Origin: Heracleum sosnowskyi
Lineage: Eukaryota; Streptophyta; Magnoliopsida; Apiales; Apiaceae
NCBI GenBank assembly: GCA_030848705.1
Contig: CM061242.1
Location: 63,871,064 to 63,935,063, forward strand
Direction: 5' to 3'
DNA: 64,000 nt
The stretch's first letter is position 1; each line of letters opens with the position of its first letter. This document shows, in pieces, positions 44,573-56,583 of the stretch. The notes under the pieces are model-generated. The model saw only the letters and a program-made list of their open reading frames with translations, was not told the DNA's origin and made no database searches. The position numbers were made by a program, and so were the translations under genes.

Positions 44573-45051
44573 CTTCACCGGATGCTATCCCTTCTGTTGA
44601 ATCAAGTTATTCACCTGAAAAGGAGAGAATTCTGGAAGAGATTGAATTAATGGGTCAAACAGCTGCTTCTGTTGTGTGCAAAATATCGAAGAACAAGAAA
44701 ACTTGTGATATCTCGAAAGATATTATAGGCGTCGTTGCACTTCTTGGAAGTGTTGAAACCTATGAGCTTGGAAGCTCGCTTTCCACCATTAGAATTTCAG
44801 TTTGATGTACATGCAAAATGGAAGCCCGTGTATAACCTTCTCCGTTTTCCTTGACACAGGATTCTGGCAGAGTTTCTGGGTGAGGAGCTAATGCTTGGAG
44901 TCGTGTGTAAATCTTATAAAGCGGCTTATAATCTTGAAACATGCGATGTAGATGGAAGTGTGAACTGTTCCACTGGTCTTCAAGCATTGGCATCTGAGTG
45001 TGGTATATCTTTGGATGGTCGTTATTCTGTTCTCTGTCTTGAAGATACAAG
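44573..45051 (+). pseudogene. Captured fragment of a GMI1/DMS3-like SMC-hinge gene, two exons
   Basis: Exon 44573-44774 (after TTTCCTCAG) codes ILEEIELMGQTAASVVC ... DIIGVVALLGSV; exon 44860-45051 (after TTGACACAG) codes ILAEFLGEELMLGVVCKSY ... LDGRYSVLCLEDTR and ends at a GTACC donor. These blocks resemble the hinge region of plant GMI1/DMS3 proteins, SMC-related factors acting in DNA repair or silencing. Phases fit if the exons are joined, but the first exon's donor is CT instead of GT, so the intron is probably no longer spliceable. A fragment only, no start codon. Family assigned from memory of the motifs, not by search. 45052-45674 shows no gene. Confidence 0.7.
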
Positions 45052-45674
45052 GTACCACTTAGATTGATTCAGTACTTTCTGTTACCTGATTAGATTCTTC
45101 TTCCTCAATCATGAATTTTCCAGTTGTGGCATGCTGATCATCAGTTTACTTATAGTAAAAGTGTCATTAGGACCGTGCTCAGCATTAAAAAAAACTGTCT
45201 TTAGAGAGAACTATTTACTAAAAAAATCAAGCTTATATTGTGAAGATCTTGATATGCAACGTGTTATCCAACATGCCCTATGATGGGGATTATAACCGTG
45301 GAGATCCCCAGAGGATGCTTCTGCTGCCCAATCCTACATGACCAAATGGAAATTCTCCACCAGGGTTTATAGGCTAGTGGCTAACATAAAAGTGCATTAT
45401 AATTTTTTTTTAACATAAATTCTGTTATTAGTTCATTAAAGAATAATATTCAGTTAGTGAATTCTCTCTGACATCCTTATATAATACTCTAAAAACTAAC
45501 TTTAAAGACACTCCCTAGTTCCCAATATATTTATGATTCTTGAAATAATTTAATATGTTTCTGACATCCAGTTAGTATTTAAAATGGTTAATAAGTTGAC
45601 GTTTGTTGGAAGTTTAGCTTAAAACCTCTCTTAATTATGAGAAACTTTAAATGTGCAATTGTTGTCTTGTCTAG

Positions 45675-45779
45675 GCACCTGTACATACAATTGCTTCTAA
45701 TGCTGGAGTTGAGGGAGCTGTTGTGGTTGGTAAGCTTCTGGAGCAGGATGATCCCGACCTTGGATATGATGCAGCTAAT
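45675..45779 (+). pseudogene. Captured mitochondrial chaperonin-60 exon fragment
   Basis: After TTGTCTAG the reading is TIASNAGVEGAVVVGKLLEQ followed by DDPDLGYDAANG, a hallmark stretch of mitochondrial HSP60/CPN60. About 35 codons, then unrelated sequence. Plus strand, like the other captured pieces. 45780-46250 shows no gene. Confidence 0.88.
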
Positions 45780-46259
45780 GGTTTCCTCCCCTCCCGTTTG
45801 TCTAATATATTCACCAGCTCCCTTCAGGTATATTGGCAATTGTCACCTTGAATAGGGACAATAAAAATCTTAACCTATGATTTTCTTCTTCATTTTGTTT
45901 GTTTAAATTCCTATATGGAGCATAGCTTGTTTGTTTGTCTCAATCAAGTCTCTGACTGTTCGATTTGTTTAACAGATATGGAGCATAGCTTGGAGCTTGG
46001 AGCTTGGAGTTTGTTCGATTTGTTCATGGTTATACACAAAGCATACACAAAGCATCTTCCGCCTCTGGAGCCCTCTTAGTTTCGATGTTATATCAATGTA
46101 GTTTCGATAGATGGTTTGGATTATGTAGTTAGTTTTGAGATGAATTGGATAATGTAGTTGGCCGATTGAATTTTATGTTTGGCTTTGATATATATTGACT
46201 TTTTGATTTTGATATTTGGTTTGGATTTTTGATTTTGGTCACTATATATATCACAAGTA

Positions 46260-46628
46260 ACATCAGCACACTAATTAACAATGATGTTTAAAAGAACAAA
46301 TTAAATCATAAAAGAAACATAGACATCAGTTCCTTATTAAGGAAAATAAGGAACTGATGTAAAAGAGAAACATAGACATCAGTTCCTTATTAAGGAACCG
46401 ATGTAAAAGAGAAACATAGACATCAGTTCCTTATTAAGAAACCGATGTTAAACCGGAACATAGACATCGGTTTCTTATTAAAAAACAGATGTTAAAGATT
46501 AACATAGACATCGGCTAAAAACCGATGTCTAATACCCCTACCTTTCTCTACACATGCAAAGACATCGCTTCTCTTTTTCAATAGACATCGGTTTTTAGCC
46601 GATGTCTATTGCAGTTTTTCTAGTAGTG
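46260..46628 (+). repeat. Right subterminal repeats and TIR of the CACTA
   Basis: Repeated units of the form CATAGACATCRGTTYCTTATTAA at about 46318, 46369, 46408, 46458 and 46503, then an inverted pair ATAGACATCGG/CCGATGTCTAT (46581-46610), then the inverse TIR. Dense subterminal repeats are the transposase-binding arrays of CACTA elements. Confidence 0.9.
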
Positions 46629-47352
46629 CTTATAGCACAATGGGCCCGAATGCGGCCAGGGTGATAACCGAACAAGAAATCGTCCTTCTACTAGTAGAGA
46701 AGTTATGTTACGATACAGCGGCTGATCACCGTGTATCGGGTGTTCCAGAATGTCCCCTTCTTCCACTTGGAATTGTGTTGCACATTGTAACGAAAGCCTA
46801 GGTGCCGAGTTACCGATAATGTGACAATAATTGAACAATGATGTTCTGTGTACAGTATTTGAACTGTATGGTATGATTTGACGAAAAGAAGATTTCAATA
46901 TATCATTCTGTATACGAATGAAGTTTTAAAAGATTGCAATTATGATATCAGCTACATATATGATTGTGCTGTTATATATTATTGTTGAGCTTTAGTGCTC
47001 ATTCTTGTTTTTATATATCACAACACAATAGAGTCAAAAAGGTGTTCATTACTGATATTTTACAGTATTTTGAACAATATGAGATATCTAAATAGATATG
47101 CGTGTATATATGTTGAGAAGGTATTTAAGATATACAATATATTGAACTGTATAGTATTTCGAATCAATGGATAGGCTTTAAGCCTTGATTCCAATATTAA
47201 TATCTATTTTGAAAAGATATGTTTTGAGTCTTGGTTCATTATATCGATACCAAGGATTTCTAAATGATTTACGAAAAGTATTTGAGTATGATTATAAGTC
47301 ATACAGTATTTTGAATGGGATACTATTTTGGGGACAAACCCTAGTAGTGTTA
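46629..47352. repeat. Right part of the LTR-like repeat split by the CACTA
   Basis: It continues 26824-29229 after the CTT target site. Non-coding and AT-rich, with TTGTTGAGCTTTAGTGCTC near 46983. It ends where gag coding of element C begins near 47353. Superfamily uncertain (gypsy LTR suspected). Confidence 0.45.
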
Positions 47353-48340
47353 AAACTTTGATCCTATATGGATTATTAGCTTGTTGTTCTTGCACTCCTT
47401 TGCCTTTAGCATAACTCGTAGTCGGAAAGTTACTCTTGTAATTCGGTTTACCTTTAGAGTTAAAAAATTGTTGTTGGTTATCGGATTTAAGAAAACCTTT
47501 ACCGTACCTTTGAGCTTTGCGTTGTAAAACGCGAGGAAGTTGTCTCGTTAATAAAGCAATTTCTTGCTCATCAAGATTTTTCAGCTCTTCGTTTAAATCG
47601 TCGTCGTTTTCTTCTTCATCGATAAGTATTGCTTTTAAAGCCATAATTTTTCTCTTCTCTTTAGCTTTAGGAAGAGGTTTATCAGGAGCATTGTCTTCTT
47701 CATAAGCACGAAGGTTTCCGAACAAACTATTGATGGCATAAACATTTAAGTTATGCATTTCTTTTATAGTGGTAACTTTAACTTTCCAACTCAGAGAAAA
47801 GGCTTTTAACACCCTTCGGTTTTTCTCATTTATAGAGTAAACCTTTCCAAGTTGTGAAAGTTCATCGATTATACGAGTGAATCTCATTTCCATATCGATG
47901 ATGTTTTCATCTTTGAGGATTTTAAAGTTCTCGTATTCTTGGATTAAAGTATCCATTCGAGAGTCTTTAATATCCATTGTACCCTCGTACGTATTTGTTT
48001 CACATTTCATATGCGGACTTGCAGTTATTAACACGTTTGTATTCTTTTTCTGCAAGTGCACTTGTTAATACCATTTCTGCTTTCGCGGTTATATTCATTA
48101 ACACTTCTTCGGGCGGTGTGTATTCACAGACTTTCTTTTCGACGATAATATCATCAAAAGATTTAGTCGGAATAGCAACACCTTCTTCGATAGCCATCAA
48201 AACTAAGTGTTCTTGGGATTTAGCATAAATTCTAAATCGTGTTTTCCAAGTAGCAAAGTTGGTGTCGTCGAATAGTGGCGGTCTCTAACTAGAGAGACCT
48301 TCACCATAACCAATGGTACTCAAATACGCCATAAAAGATC
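47353..48340 (-). pseudogene. gag: Copia gag N-terminal half, probably of element C
   Basis: Minus-strand reading from about 48337 gives a DUF4219-type start (DDTNFATWKTRFRIYAKSQE), then VLTSALAEKEYKRVNNCKSA, a frameshift near 48000-48060, and a UBN2-type block (DSRMDTLIQEYENFKI; IIDELSQLGKVY; NLNVYAINSLFG) to about 47353. In-frame stops and the shift make it non-functional. It ends before the zinc knuckle; element C's gag at 12661 starts after it, so the two are complementary halves. Confidence 0.8.
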
Positions 48341-48398
48341 TACTTTTTGTTGCGTAAATCGGCACAAATTAAGGCCAATAAACATGGTCAAAAGCACT

Positions 48399-48410
48399 AC
48401 TCTGATACCA
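48399..48410 (-). other. Primer-binding site next to LTR at 48413
   Basis: The minus strand reads TGGTATCAGAGT just after the LTR end, one mismatch to the initiator-Met site. Confidence 0.8.
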
Positions 48411-48412
48411 TC

Positions 48413-51400
48413 TGTTAGGCCCGAAATATGGGTTAAATAAGATAGAAGGGGGGGGGGTTGAATAGCTTATAACCTTTTAAAAATTAGAGCTTGGCGTTTT
48501 AAAATTTTCTTTACTCTTTTTAAAATTCGTTACTTGTCAACAAGTAAATCGAGTGCGGAAAATAAAGAGATAAATAAATAGAGTACGGCACGGTCGATTT
48601 TATCCTGGTTCGCGATGGCGCAACACCTAATGGATTCGCTCACCCCTACTCCAGTCCCCGAGCTCCTCCCCGGACTCGAGATTTTCAATTATAAAAACAC
48701 TGCTTAAAATAGGCGGAGAAGCCTTTACAAACACTAAGTATTTATCTCGGACCTTAACTACAAGTTAATCCCTCAAAATACAATAGCAAAATAAATTACA
48801 AGTTTATCTTGGAGCGTAACTCCTCGCTACCTCCTCACAACTATGTAAGCCTTTGCGTAGATTATGTTATTCTACAACTTTGTCGATCTCGGGTCTTAGA
48901 TCTTAGGTCTTTGGTCTTTTCTTTTTCTTCACGGTACGATGACAATTAACTCCCCGTTAATATGTCAAAGACTTGGGTCTTAGAAAAAGAATCACCTCAC
49001 TTCAATTCACCTTACAACAAAGTCTAGATAACAAATCTTACGACTTAATCCCTGTTAAGAAATAAGATTATTCGGACTAGTATGCTACGGTACTAGACGA
49101 AAGACTAATACGAATTATATAAGGCTGAATATATTCAAATATATGGCCGAATATAAAACGAAGTCTAAGTAGTTTATAAAGCCTTACAAATATAACAATT
49201 AAAGGCTTTTAAAACAAACTAAGACAAAGTACTAAGTTTCTAAAAAGATAACTCGTTTATGTCGTAAATTGACTTAAACGAATATTTCTTTAACAAAGAA
49301 ACAAAGTGAGATTTTACTTCAAATACTTAACAAGTAAAGGCTCATTTATAACTAACATATGTTTTATACGAGAGGCCTTAGTCTTGAAAAACCAAAGTAA
49401 TAAAACTTCAAGAACAAAACCGAAAGGCTTGTTTATAAATCGAAAATAAATAATCGAGTAACCTTTAACTTGTTGTTCGAAGTTGGTTTAACTTCTTTGA
49501 CTTGATAAGTTAGCCTTGTTGATATCTCTAAATAATAGTATGAGATTTATACAAGTAGCTTTCAACTTAAAGTCAAAGTTAAAAATAAACTAACAAATAT
49601 TTAACGAGAGAACTACGTTTATATCTCTAAATAATAATATGAGATTTATATGAGTGTTCTTGGTCTCGAATTATAAGTTCGTTTATATCATTTTATATTT
49701 CAAATGAAGAAGTCTTTTGTTTATGTTGAATATATATCAACTCATACAAATTAACTTTAACTTGGAAATTAAGTGAGTTAACTCAAATATTCAACCGAGA
49801 GGCTTGGTTTATATTTCGTAAACGAAATTAAAACTCTAACTTCTAACTCGGAATATGAGTTAAAATAAAATACAAAAATTCACTTTGGAAGCCTTTCGTT
49901 TATGTCGAATAAATCGACTTCTACAAAGTAGGTTCGTGTAGGAATTTAAGTAAGTAGTCGTTGTTTTTAATTCTGAAACTTAATTCAAGGAATATAAACA
50001 ACTAAAATGCGAGAGATTAGATGAACAACTAACTCTCTTTAAAATTTTACCAATTATATATAAGAGAAGGATAGAATCGATTTAAGCTCGTGTATATAAA
50101 ACCGTAAACTAAACAACTATATATTTGTGCTAATAAATCGAAACAAGCAAGTACACACAAATAATATAGATCTAAGTTAAATATATATTAAGTGCAGAAA
50201 TTTAACTAACTTATGACATTTGTTGCTCTTTTAAAAAGAGACAAATAATTTCTTACGAAATCAAAGGATACGAGTTAGGTTCGGGTATGAAAGTTCGTGT
50301 ATAAATTCAAATAAATCGGACTCGCAAGTAAGATTTATACACTACTAAATTCAAACCAACACAATATATATATATATATATATATATACATACATATATA
50401 TTTAACTAACCAACTTATAACCCTTTAGATCTAAAGAGAAATCAATAGAAAAAGCTAGTTTAGAAGCCAAAACACAAAAAAAAAAAAAAAAAAAAAACAA
50501 GTCGCCGGAAAATGGCCAAAATATGAACTTTTTTCGCTCAAAATGGCTTGAAAAATGAGTGGGGGTGGGGGTCTTTTTATAGCCAAGCTTCTTTGTTTCA
50601 TGGGAAAGGTAAGTTGACTTCTAACACTCAACCACAGCTGTATTAATTCAAATTAAAGTGCCCAAAAACGTTCCCCACTTGTTATTATAATAATACGGCC
50701 CTACAAATTTGCGAATAAACACGTAACATACAAATAATTCACATTTTTAGAGAAAATCGAAATATGCATGAAAAATTATGAAACTTTGGGGATCCTCTTA
50801 AAATGTTCCCAGAGGATCATGGTCAAAATTTCACTTATAAATTCATTGTCCATATATGACTTTTCAGCGACCGATAAATCAATTACGTATCGATTTTAGG
50901 GGTCCCGGAAAAAAGTCATGCAAAAATTATGAAACTTAAACCAATTGAAATATACAAGATACTAATGGTAAATCCCAAGTTTCAAGTCAAAAATATGTGT
51001 GGAAGTAGTTTTTTGGATTTTTCGAATGTCAAAACAGCCTTCCGGAGCGACCGAAAAAATCATTTGTTTTTACTGACAACTCAAACAAATGTTTTGACAT
51101 CACAAATATTCAAACATAATATTACTTTAAATATAATGACCATGAAGTTCGAGTAATATTTAAGTTTGAATTTAAAATGATTTTATCCGGATAAGTAAGG
51201 ACTTTTGGGTATTTTAGAATAAAAATCATTTTGGGTTTGTCGGCATGACTTTTGGAAAGATAAATTGAATATAAATATAAAACAAATATATTCAAAATAT
51301 TTGAGAGTAAAACATTTAGGAACAACACTCTTTTAAATATATCTTACAGTTTTGACTCGTAAAATCAGTGTTTGAAATTTCTTGTTTTTCGTGTCTTTAG

Positions 51401-51494
51401 CCGTTGCCTATTTTTCTTTGACAAAAACTAACTTAGAATTAAAGATATCATTAAGTTGATATTTAAACTCTAATTAAAAAGATCGTATCTCACA
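48413..51494 (-). repeat. Long LTR of a minus-strand Sirevirus-like element (about 3.1 kb)
   Basis: Minus-strand start TGTGAGATACG (51494), end GGGCCTAACA (48413), followed by primer site and gag. Near its end it has TTCAAC, ten C, TTCT (48442-48463), the same arrangement as in A and B. The start is defined by an adjoining purine tract and is less sure than the end. Also inside: a TA repeat near 50364-50389 and an A run 50476-50497. Confidence 0.6.
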
Positions 51495-51750
51495 ATCTTC
51501 CCCTTTTTGGTATTTTGTCGAAACTACGAGTGTAAAATTAAATATATGTGTGACAACTACTTCCCCTACGTGTATGCATCTAACTATATGCATCTAAATT
51601 TTCTGCAAAAATTTTATTTGTTAGAATATATCTTTCATGTAGTAATCATTTTCGAATTTTAAGAATAGATATAGTGTTCGAGAAAAAAAATGACTAAAAC
51701 TTAATTATGGTGTATTAAATCACTAAAACTTAATTATGTTTATATTATAT
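51495..51750 (-). other. Polypurine tract and 3' internal remnant upstream of the long LTR
   Basis: On the minus strand ACCAAAAAGGGGAAGAT directly precedes the LTR start, like a copia 3' polypurine tract. If right, this LTR is flanked by internal sequence on both sides. The rest shows no coding. Confidence 0.45.
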
Positions 51751-51754
51751 GGGT

Positions 51755-52915
51755 CCATTGAGAACCCCTACTATGGTGAGATATGAGATCTAATCCTAGT
51801 CATTCATTAATATATCATATATTAATCTTCCACCACTCATTAAATTTATTAATATTTTAATATTCCACCACCCCCACCCATCTACCACCTCCGGCCACCG
51901 GGAACCTCCATATTCGGCCACCACTAACTCCGATCACCACCTCCGGCGACCAATTCCGGCCAACCCAAAAAATCACCACCGGAAAAAAAAATCACCACAT
52001 TGTCGTCACCTCCGACCATCACTAGAAAACAAAAAATCACTACCGGAAAAAACAAATCACCACATGTCATCACAAATCATCATCTGTTATCAAAAATCAC
52101 CACCCCGCCACACAAATATTCCTCCGTCATTGCCACCACCTCCATCGTCACCATCGCTAGCTACAAAATCACAATTTTAAACCAAAAATCACTGAATTTT
52201 AAAACAATATTGTTGTTTGCTGGACTATACCACCCCCACCCCCATAAAATCACCAAAATGGTCTAATACAAATCACTAAAAAATGACGTAAATCACCAAA
52301 ATTTCAAGACAAATCACTAATATTTCAACATAAATCACCAAAAATTCTTAAAGAAAATCACCAGAAAATTCGCATATATACACTCCGAAAGCATAAAAAT
52401 CAATTCTCCCAAAAACAAACCACCAGCCATAAGTGAGTAATAAGCTCTGATCACCACATCGTCCTCTGGTGAATTCATCTTTTAAAATTTCAACATTGTT
52501 TAAATATATTTATCCGTTTCTTGCTCCTAGATCGCACATATCTCAAAATCGGACTGAACATCCAACACCATAAACACTTCAAATCTTAGAGAATGTCATC
52601 GGAGTACTGTTTGGATGAAATGAAAGAGTAAATCATAAAAAAAAGTGAAATTAGATGAACAGATGAGGAAAAAGAGAGATAAGTATGAGAGAGAAAGATG
52701 GATAATTTAGAAAAGATTAAAAATAATAGATTAGATCGGGGGTGTGTGAATGGGTGGTGTGGGAGGAGAGAGAAATAATATAGATACAATGTATGCTTAT
52801 GTTATACGTATAAAAGTTAAATAGGAATATGTGGTCCAGATTAAAAGTTGTTATAAAAATTGAGTGATTCATATTTAGTCTCAGTTCTCGTTTTAACAAG
52901 GATTCTCATGCCTAT
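51755..52915. mobile_element. Putative TIR DNA transposon (non-autonomous), degenerate ends
   Basis: The left side (TGAGAACCCCTACTATGG then GATCTAATCCTAGTCATTCA) and the reverse complement of the right side (TGAGAATCCTTGTTAAAACG then ACTAAATATGAATCACTCA) share spacing and many bases, suggesting 50-60 bp degenerate inverted repeats. The interior has no ORF of interest; 51965-52370 is built of irregular AAATCACCA/ATCACCACC repeats. Superfamily not determined. Confidence 0.45.
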
Positions 52916-52921
52916 ATTATA

Positions 52922-53200
52922 CTCCCTCCGTCCCCCTCAATTCTTTACATTGAGGGTAGGGCACAGATGTTAAGAAAAAGTGTAAATTAATAGGAAAAAG
53001 TAAGAAAAATAAGTAAAGTTGTGGGATCAATCAATATTTAATGTATAAAGTGGATATAAAGTAAGTATAGTGGAGGAAAATAGTGAATGTGATTGGATTT
53101 TATATTATAAAATATTACTACTTTTAGTATGTAAAGAAATGAGAGTAACATACCAAAAAGAAAAATGTAAAAAAATGAGAGTGACAAATGAAATATTTAC
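52922..53200. mobile_element. Stowaway-like MITE upstream of the MDP-1 gene, right end degraded
   Basis: CTCCCTCCGTCCC after TA is the hallmark Stowaway (Tc1/mariner) terminus. The AT-rich interior with GTAAAGAAATGAGAG and AATGTAAAAAAATGAGAGTGAC near 53130-53190 resembles a decayed right inverted repeat. No coding. Confidence 0.75.
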
Positions 53201-53296
53201 TCATCGGAATTTAAAAAAGGAGGATAATTGGGTGGGGGAAGAAATTCCGCAAAAAGATATAAAATTGGAAGAGAGAGTGGGGTGGGGAGGGATAGA

Positions 53297-54232
53297 ATGG
53301 GAGAGTCGTGGGAAAGGGTCAAGGAAGAGGCGATGGAGATAATAGCAAGTGCATCATCATCATCATCTCTTCCGCGTTTAGTCGTCTTCGATCTGGATTA
53401 CACTCTCTGGCCTTTCTACTGGTATTTATTATCCCCCTACTTTACTCTTTTTCTTCATCAAGAATTCCCACTATTTACATTGAATTTCACCTATCCTCAC
53501 TTATTATTTGTTTTACCTCCTTCAGTGAATGTCGCTCCAAGCGTGAAATGCCTAAATTGTATCCTCATGCTAAAGGTATATTACTGGCACTCCAGGACAA
53601 GGGAATTGATGTTGCTATTGCCTCTAGATCACCAACTGCAGATATAGCAATTACATTTCTCCACAAATTGCACATTAAGTCCATGTTTGTTGCCCAGGTG
53701 AGTCAGTTCTACACATTCTTACCTTTAACTGTTTGGTTTGCATCTCATCCTTCTTAATGTTAATATGTTATAGTTGAGTCTGCTTCATAAAGGGCAAGTC
53801 AAACAATAGTATCCAGCTGAATCATGTTTATAATTTATTATTATTATTCCCCTTTTGGTTTTCTAGGAAATTTACTCTAGCTGGACACACAAAACAGAGC
53901 ATTTTCAAAGGATTAACCGGCTAACTGGTGTGCCATTCAACTCGATGCTTTTTTTCGATGATGAGGATCGGAACATAGAAGCGGTATACCCCGTTTCTGT
54001 TTCTTTTGCTTAGAAAGTTGCAGTTACTCGCTGCTTTTTTCCAGAAATATTTTGTTGATTACTATTACATTTGGTGATTATGTAGTTAATCTAAAATATT
54101 GTGCTGCATATTCAGGTGTCGAAGATGGGTGTGACAAGCATCTTAGTTGACAATGGGGTGGATCTTAGAGCTTTTAGAGAAGGGCTTGCAAAATTTTCTC
54201 AAAATTCAGGTTCATCTGGAAGGAACAAGTAG
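53297..54232 (+). CDS. MDP1: Magnesium-dependent phosphatase 1 (MDP-1), HAD superfamily, four exons
   Basis: Exons 53297-53421, 53526-53697, 53867-53983 and 54116-54232 (TAG) give 176 codons with GT-AG introns and continuous frame. HAD motif I is VVFDLDYTLWPFY (nucleophile Asp and general acid Asp), motif II SRSPT, and motif IV FFDDEDRNI holds the metal-binding Asp pair. EIYSSWTHKTEHFQ is typical of plant MDP-1 homologues. The start MGESWERVKEEAMEI was chosen because plant homologues begin with a similar KEEA helix; an ATG at 53228 in the same frame would add 23 unlikely residues. Predicted soluble phosphatase acting on protein phosphotyrosine or on sugar/amine adducts. The MITE remnant ends about 100 bp upstream. 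No damage seen; likely a functional host gene. Confidence 0.93.
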
Positions 54233-55814
54233 AAATGCATTTTTATATAGTTTAAGAATGCTTGGAGCGATCATATTGTTGTGATTGTGTATTTGTGGCT
54301 TACGACATACATATTGTTGTGGTAGCTTCCACCATGTCGATAGTTTTCTGCAAGCACTCTGGATTAAGAAAAAAATGAATCCAGATTTTTACTCTTGCAA
54401 AGGATACATTTATCTTTGTGCATGGCAACCTTAATAATTGACTTGTTTGGTTTTATCTATATTCCTTCAAGGCTCAAGCAGAACATCCTGTAAAGTCAGA
54501 TCTGTAATGCTCTCTATGTGTTTGATACATTTTGAGTTAATTTGACATTATAGGACCAGGTAGTCAAAATTAATTATTATTCCAGTGAGGAACTTAATCC
54601 AAGGGAATTAAGTTTCATAACGTGTAACCAAAGGTTAATCCAGACCTTTTAGATCACGGGAGTATTAATAAGTGACAATAATCAACTCTTAGCTTAAGGG
54701 GCATGATTTCTGCGGTTGTTTATTCTCAAATTGAAATCAGTGCTTTGGGTTTCTACTTCATAATTGGTTCTATCACAAACTATGAATTTGTCGAATTCTT
54801 ATTTAATGCAGACGACCAGGTAAAATGAGTTTAATAGATTATGTCTTACAGAGTTACAGATATTCTAATTTTATGTTGATGCAGCATCAACATCTTAAGG
54901 TTGAGCACAGTTAGTGGAAATAGCTATCAATGTAAACGATTTGCAGAATAACTTTTGTAGATATCTGACAGAAAAAAATTGTTAAAACATTATTGTGCAT
55001 AAACAACAGTCAGTTTTGGTTACTCTTTAGCCTTAATCCTGTCAGTTTTGGTAGTTAGCAGTCGCCACAGGCAAGAATGAATGTAGTCTGTTTCTTATAT
55101 TTGAATTGCAAGTTATTATTAAAAAATTATGGGTTTTTTTCTTTTTGATAAGAAGGAGCACACTATAAGAGGTAAGAGCAAGTGCAAAGGAGTCCCAGTT
55201 TCTTCATTGAACACAAAAAAGAGGAGTTGGGCTGGAGGCAAGCAGAGAAATGGTAAGGTTCCGGCGACTTCCCAACTCCGTCCCATTCCCATTTCATTAT
55301 TCCACCGCCACTTCTGTAATTGTTTTGGATTGGAAAAATGAGTAGAAAGTGAATTCTATTGAACTGGGACAAATTACCCATTATTTTCACAAACCCAATT
55401 TATGCACACATGGCTTGAAAATGGGACCAAAACAAAATGTAAAGAGGGACTACTAGCATTATATTATACATGCTCTACTTGACCAGAAAAGGGATTATTC
55501 ATGTGCTTTGATAAGAAAGAGCAAGAGCAGACTTATTAACCTGAGACTACTACAAGCTTGCAGAGACTGCATATATCATGAATTAACAGTTCACAAGATG
55601 GTATTATTAGCTATGATATAATCATTAGAGTTTAGTAAATAGAATACACCCTGGTCATCAGCAGGCACTTTGTTGATAAGAGAAAGATTGCACACCACAC
55701 AAATGTTGTGTTGAGTAAAAGGTTTAACACAACTTATACATAACATTCAAGTAAAATATTCAACTCATTGCCAGTCTAGGCTTGAGAAGGGAATTACAGT
55801 TTACAACACTTGCA
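54233..55814. other. Intergenic region between MDP-1 and Costars genes
   Basis: Contains the 3' UTRs of two convergent genes. I see no further gene. A short ORF at 55129-55341 (GKSKCKGVPVSSLNTKKRSW) has no recognisable family and probably lies in a repeat. Confidence 0.5.
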
Positions 55815-56583
55815 TCATTTTGCCACTTGAAGCGCGGGTTTAAGAATAATTTCAACATTATCATGAACTCCTTGTAATAGTAGTTCACCGTCGTATGTCA
55901 AAACTTTACGCCTTTTGGCTGCTCGTAGAGTCCCGACCAGTGCTTCAAATATATTTGCGCACCTATCATCATTGAATAGTACACCAAATGTAACCTTGAA
56001 ACAAGACGAAGAAATTTTTGTTATAATATAATGGTGAATTCAGTAATGAAACAAACAAATTGGGAAATATAGTTATGTACATTGGACAAGATTAAATAGT
56101 TAAACCTAGGTTACGGAATGATAGGAACACAAACAGTGGGATACAATTTCAATAAGGAATGAGTTTTGAGGCTGAATATTGTTGTGGGTGTTTTCAAGGA
56201 AAACAAACATATCTTCCACAAGAAAATATGTATGTGATTGAAATGTTGAAACCACAAACATACAAACCCCAGAAAGAAACTAATTAACATTCATTTAGAT
56301 TAGATTAGATTAGATTAGATTAGGTTAGGTAGCTGCCTGTCTGTATGTATATCCATCCACAAATCAGATCAATAATTAGGATTTTACAATAGTTTTTATA
56401 ATTTCAATCCTCTCAAGGACAACAGATCCAGCAGCAGAATCGGAGTCAAGATGGATGTATCAAAATTATAATAGTAAAACAAGATGTGTGTATAGATCTG
56501 ACCTTATAAGAACCATCATCTTGGATGTTACCCAGACGCTTAATTTCTTCTTTCAGTCGATCAACCTCTTCCTCTACATTCAT
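55815..56583 (-). CDS. Costars family (ABRACL-like) protein, two exons, 86 aa
   Basis: Exon 1 at 56583-56503 codes MNVEEEVDRLKEEIKRLG followed by NIQDDGSYK; intron 56502-55995 has GT-AG ends; exon 2 at 55994-55815 codes VTFGVLFNDDRCANIFEALV ... LLLQGVHDNVEIIL and ends TGA. DDGSYKV and VTFGVLFNDDRCANIFEALV are diagnostic of plant Costars proteins, small helical actin-regulation-related proteins homologous to ABRACL. The length equals the family's usual 85-90 aa. No damage seen. The DNA from inside intron 1 through exon 1 and the upstream region recurs at 58830-59689. Confidence 0.94.
56299..56330 (+). repeat. AGATT microsatellite in Costars intron 1
   Basis: Five tandem AGATT units followed by AGGTTAGG. 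Short, ordinary microsatellite. Confidence 0.85.

Larger units (their letters stand above)
29230..46628 (+). mobile_element. CACTA (En/Spm) transposon carrying host gene fragments, split by copia B
   Basis: Left end CACTACTAGAAAAACT (29230) is matched by its exact inverse at 46613-46628, a 16-bp terminal inverted repeat. CTT precedes (29227-29229) and follows (46629-46631), the 3-bp target duplication typical of the superfamily. Subterminal regions are full of ACATCGG/CCGATGT repeats in both orientations. Without the inserted copia element it would be about 4.2 kb. I see no transposase, so it is non-autonomous. It carries pieces of at least three unrelated host genes, with introns, all on the plus strand. 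Confidence 0.93.

Noticed and set aside
55129..55341. 70-aa ORF between MDP-1 and Costars
   Set aside because: No family recognised, no intron or codon support, probably inside a repeat; described only as intergenic.
56299..56335. Telomere-like repeat
   Set aside because: Units are AGATT with one AGGTTAGG; not the plant TTTAGGG repeat.
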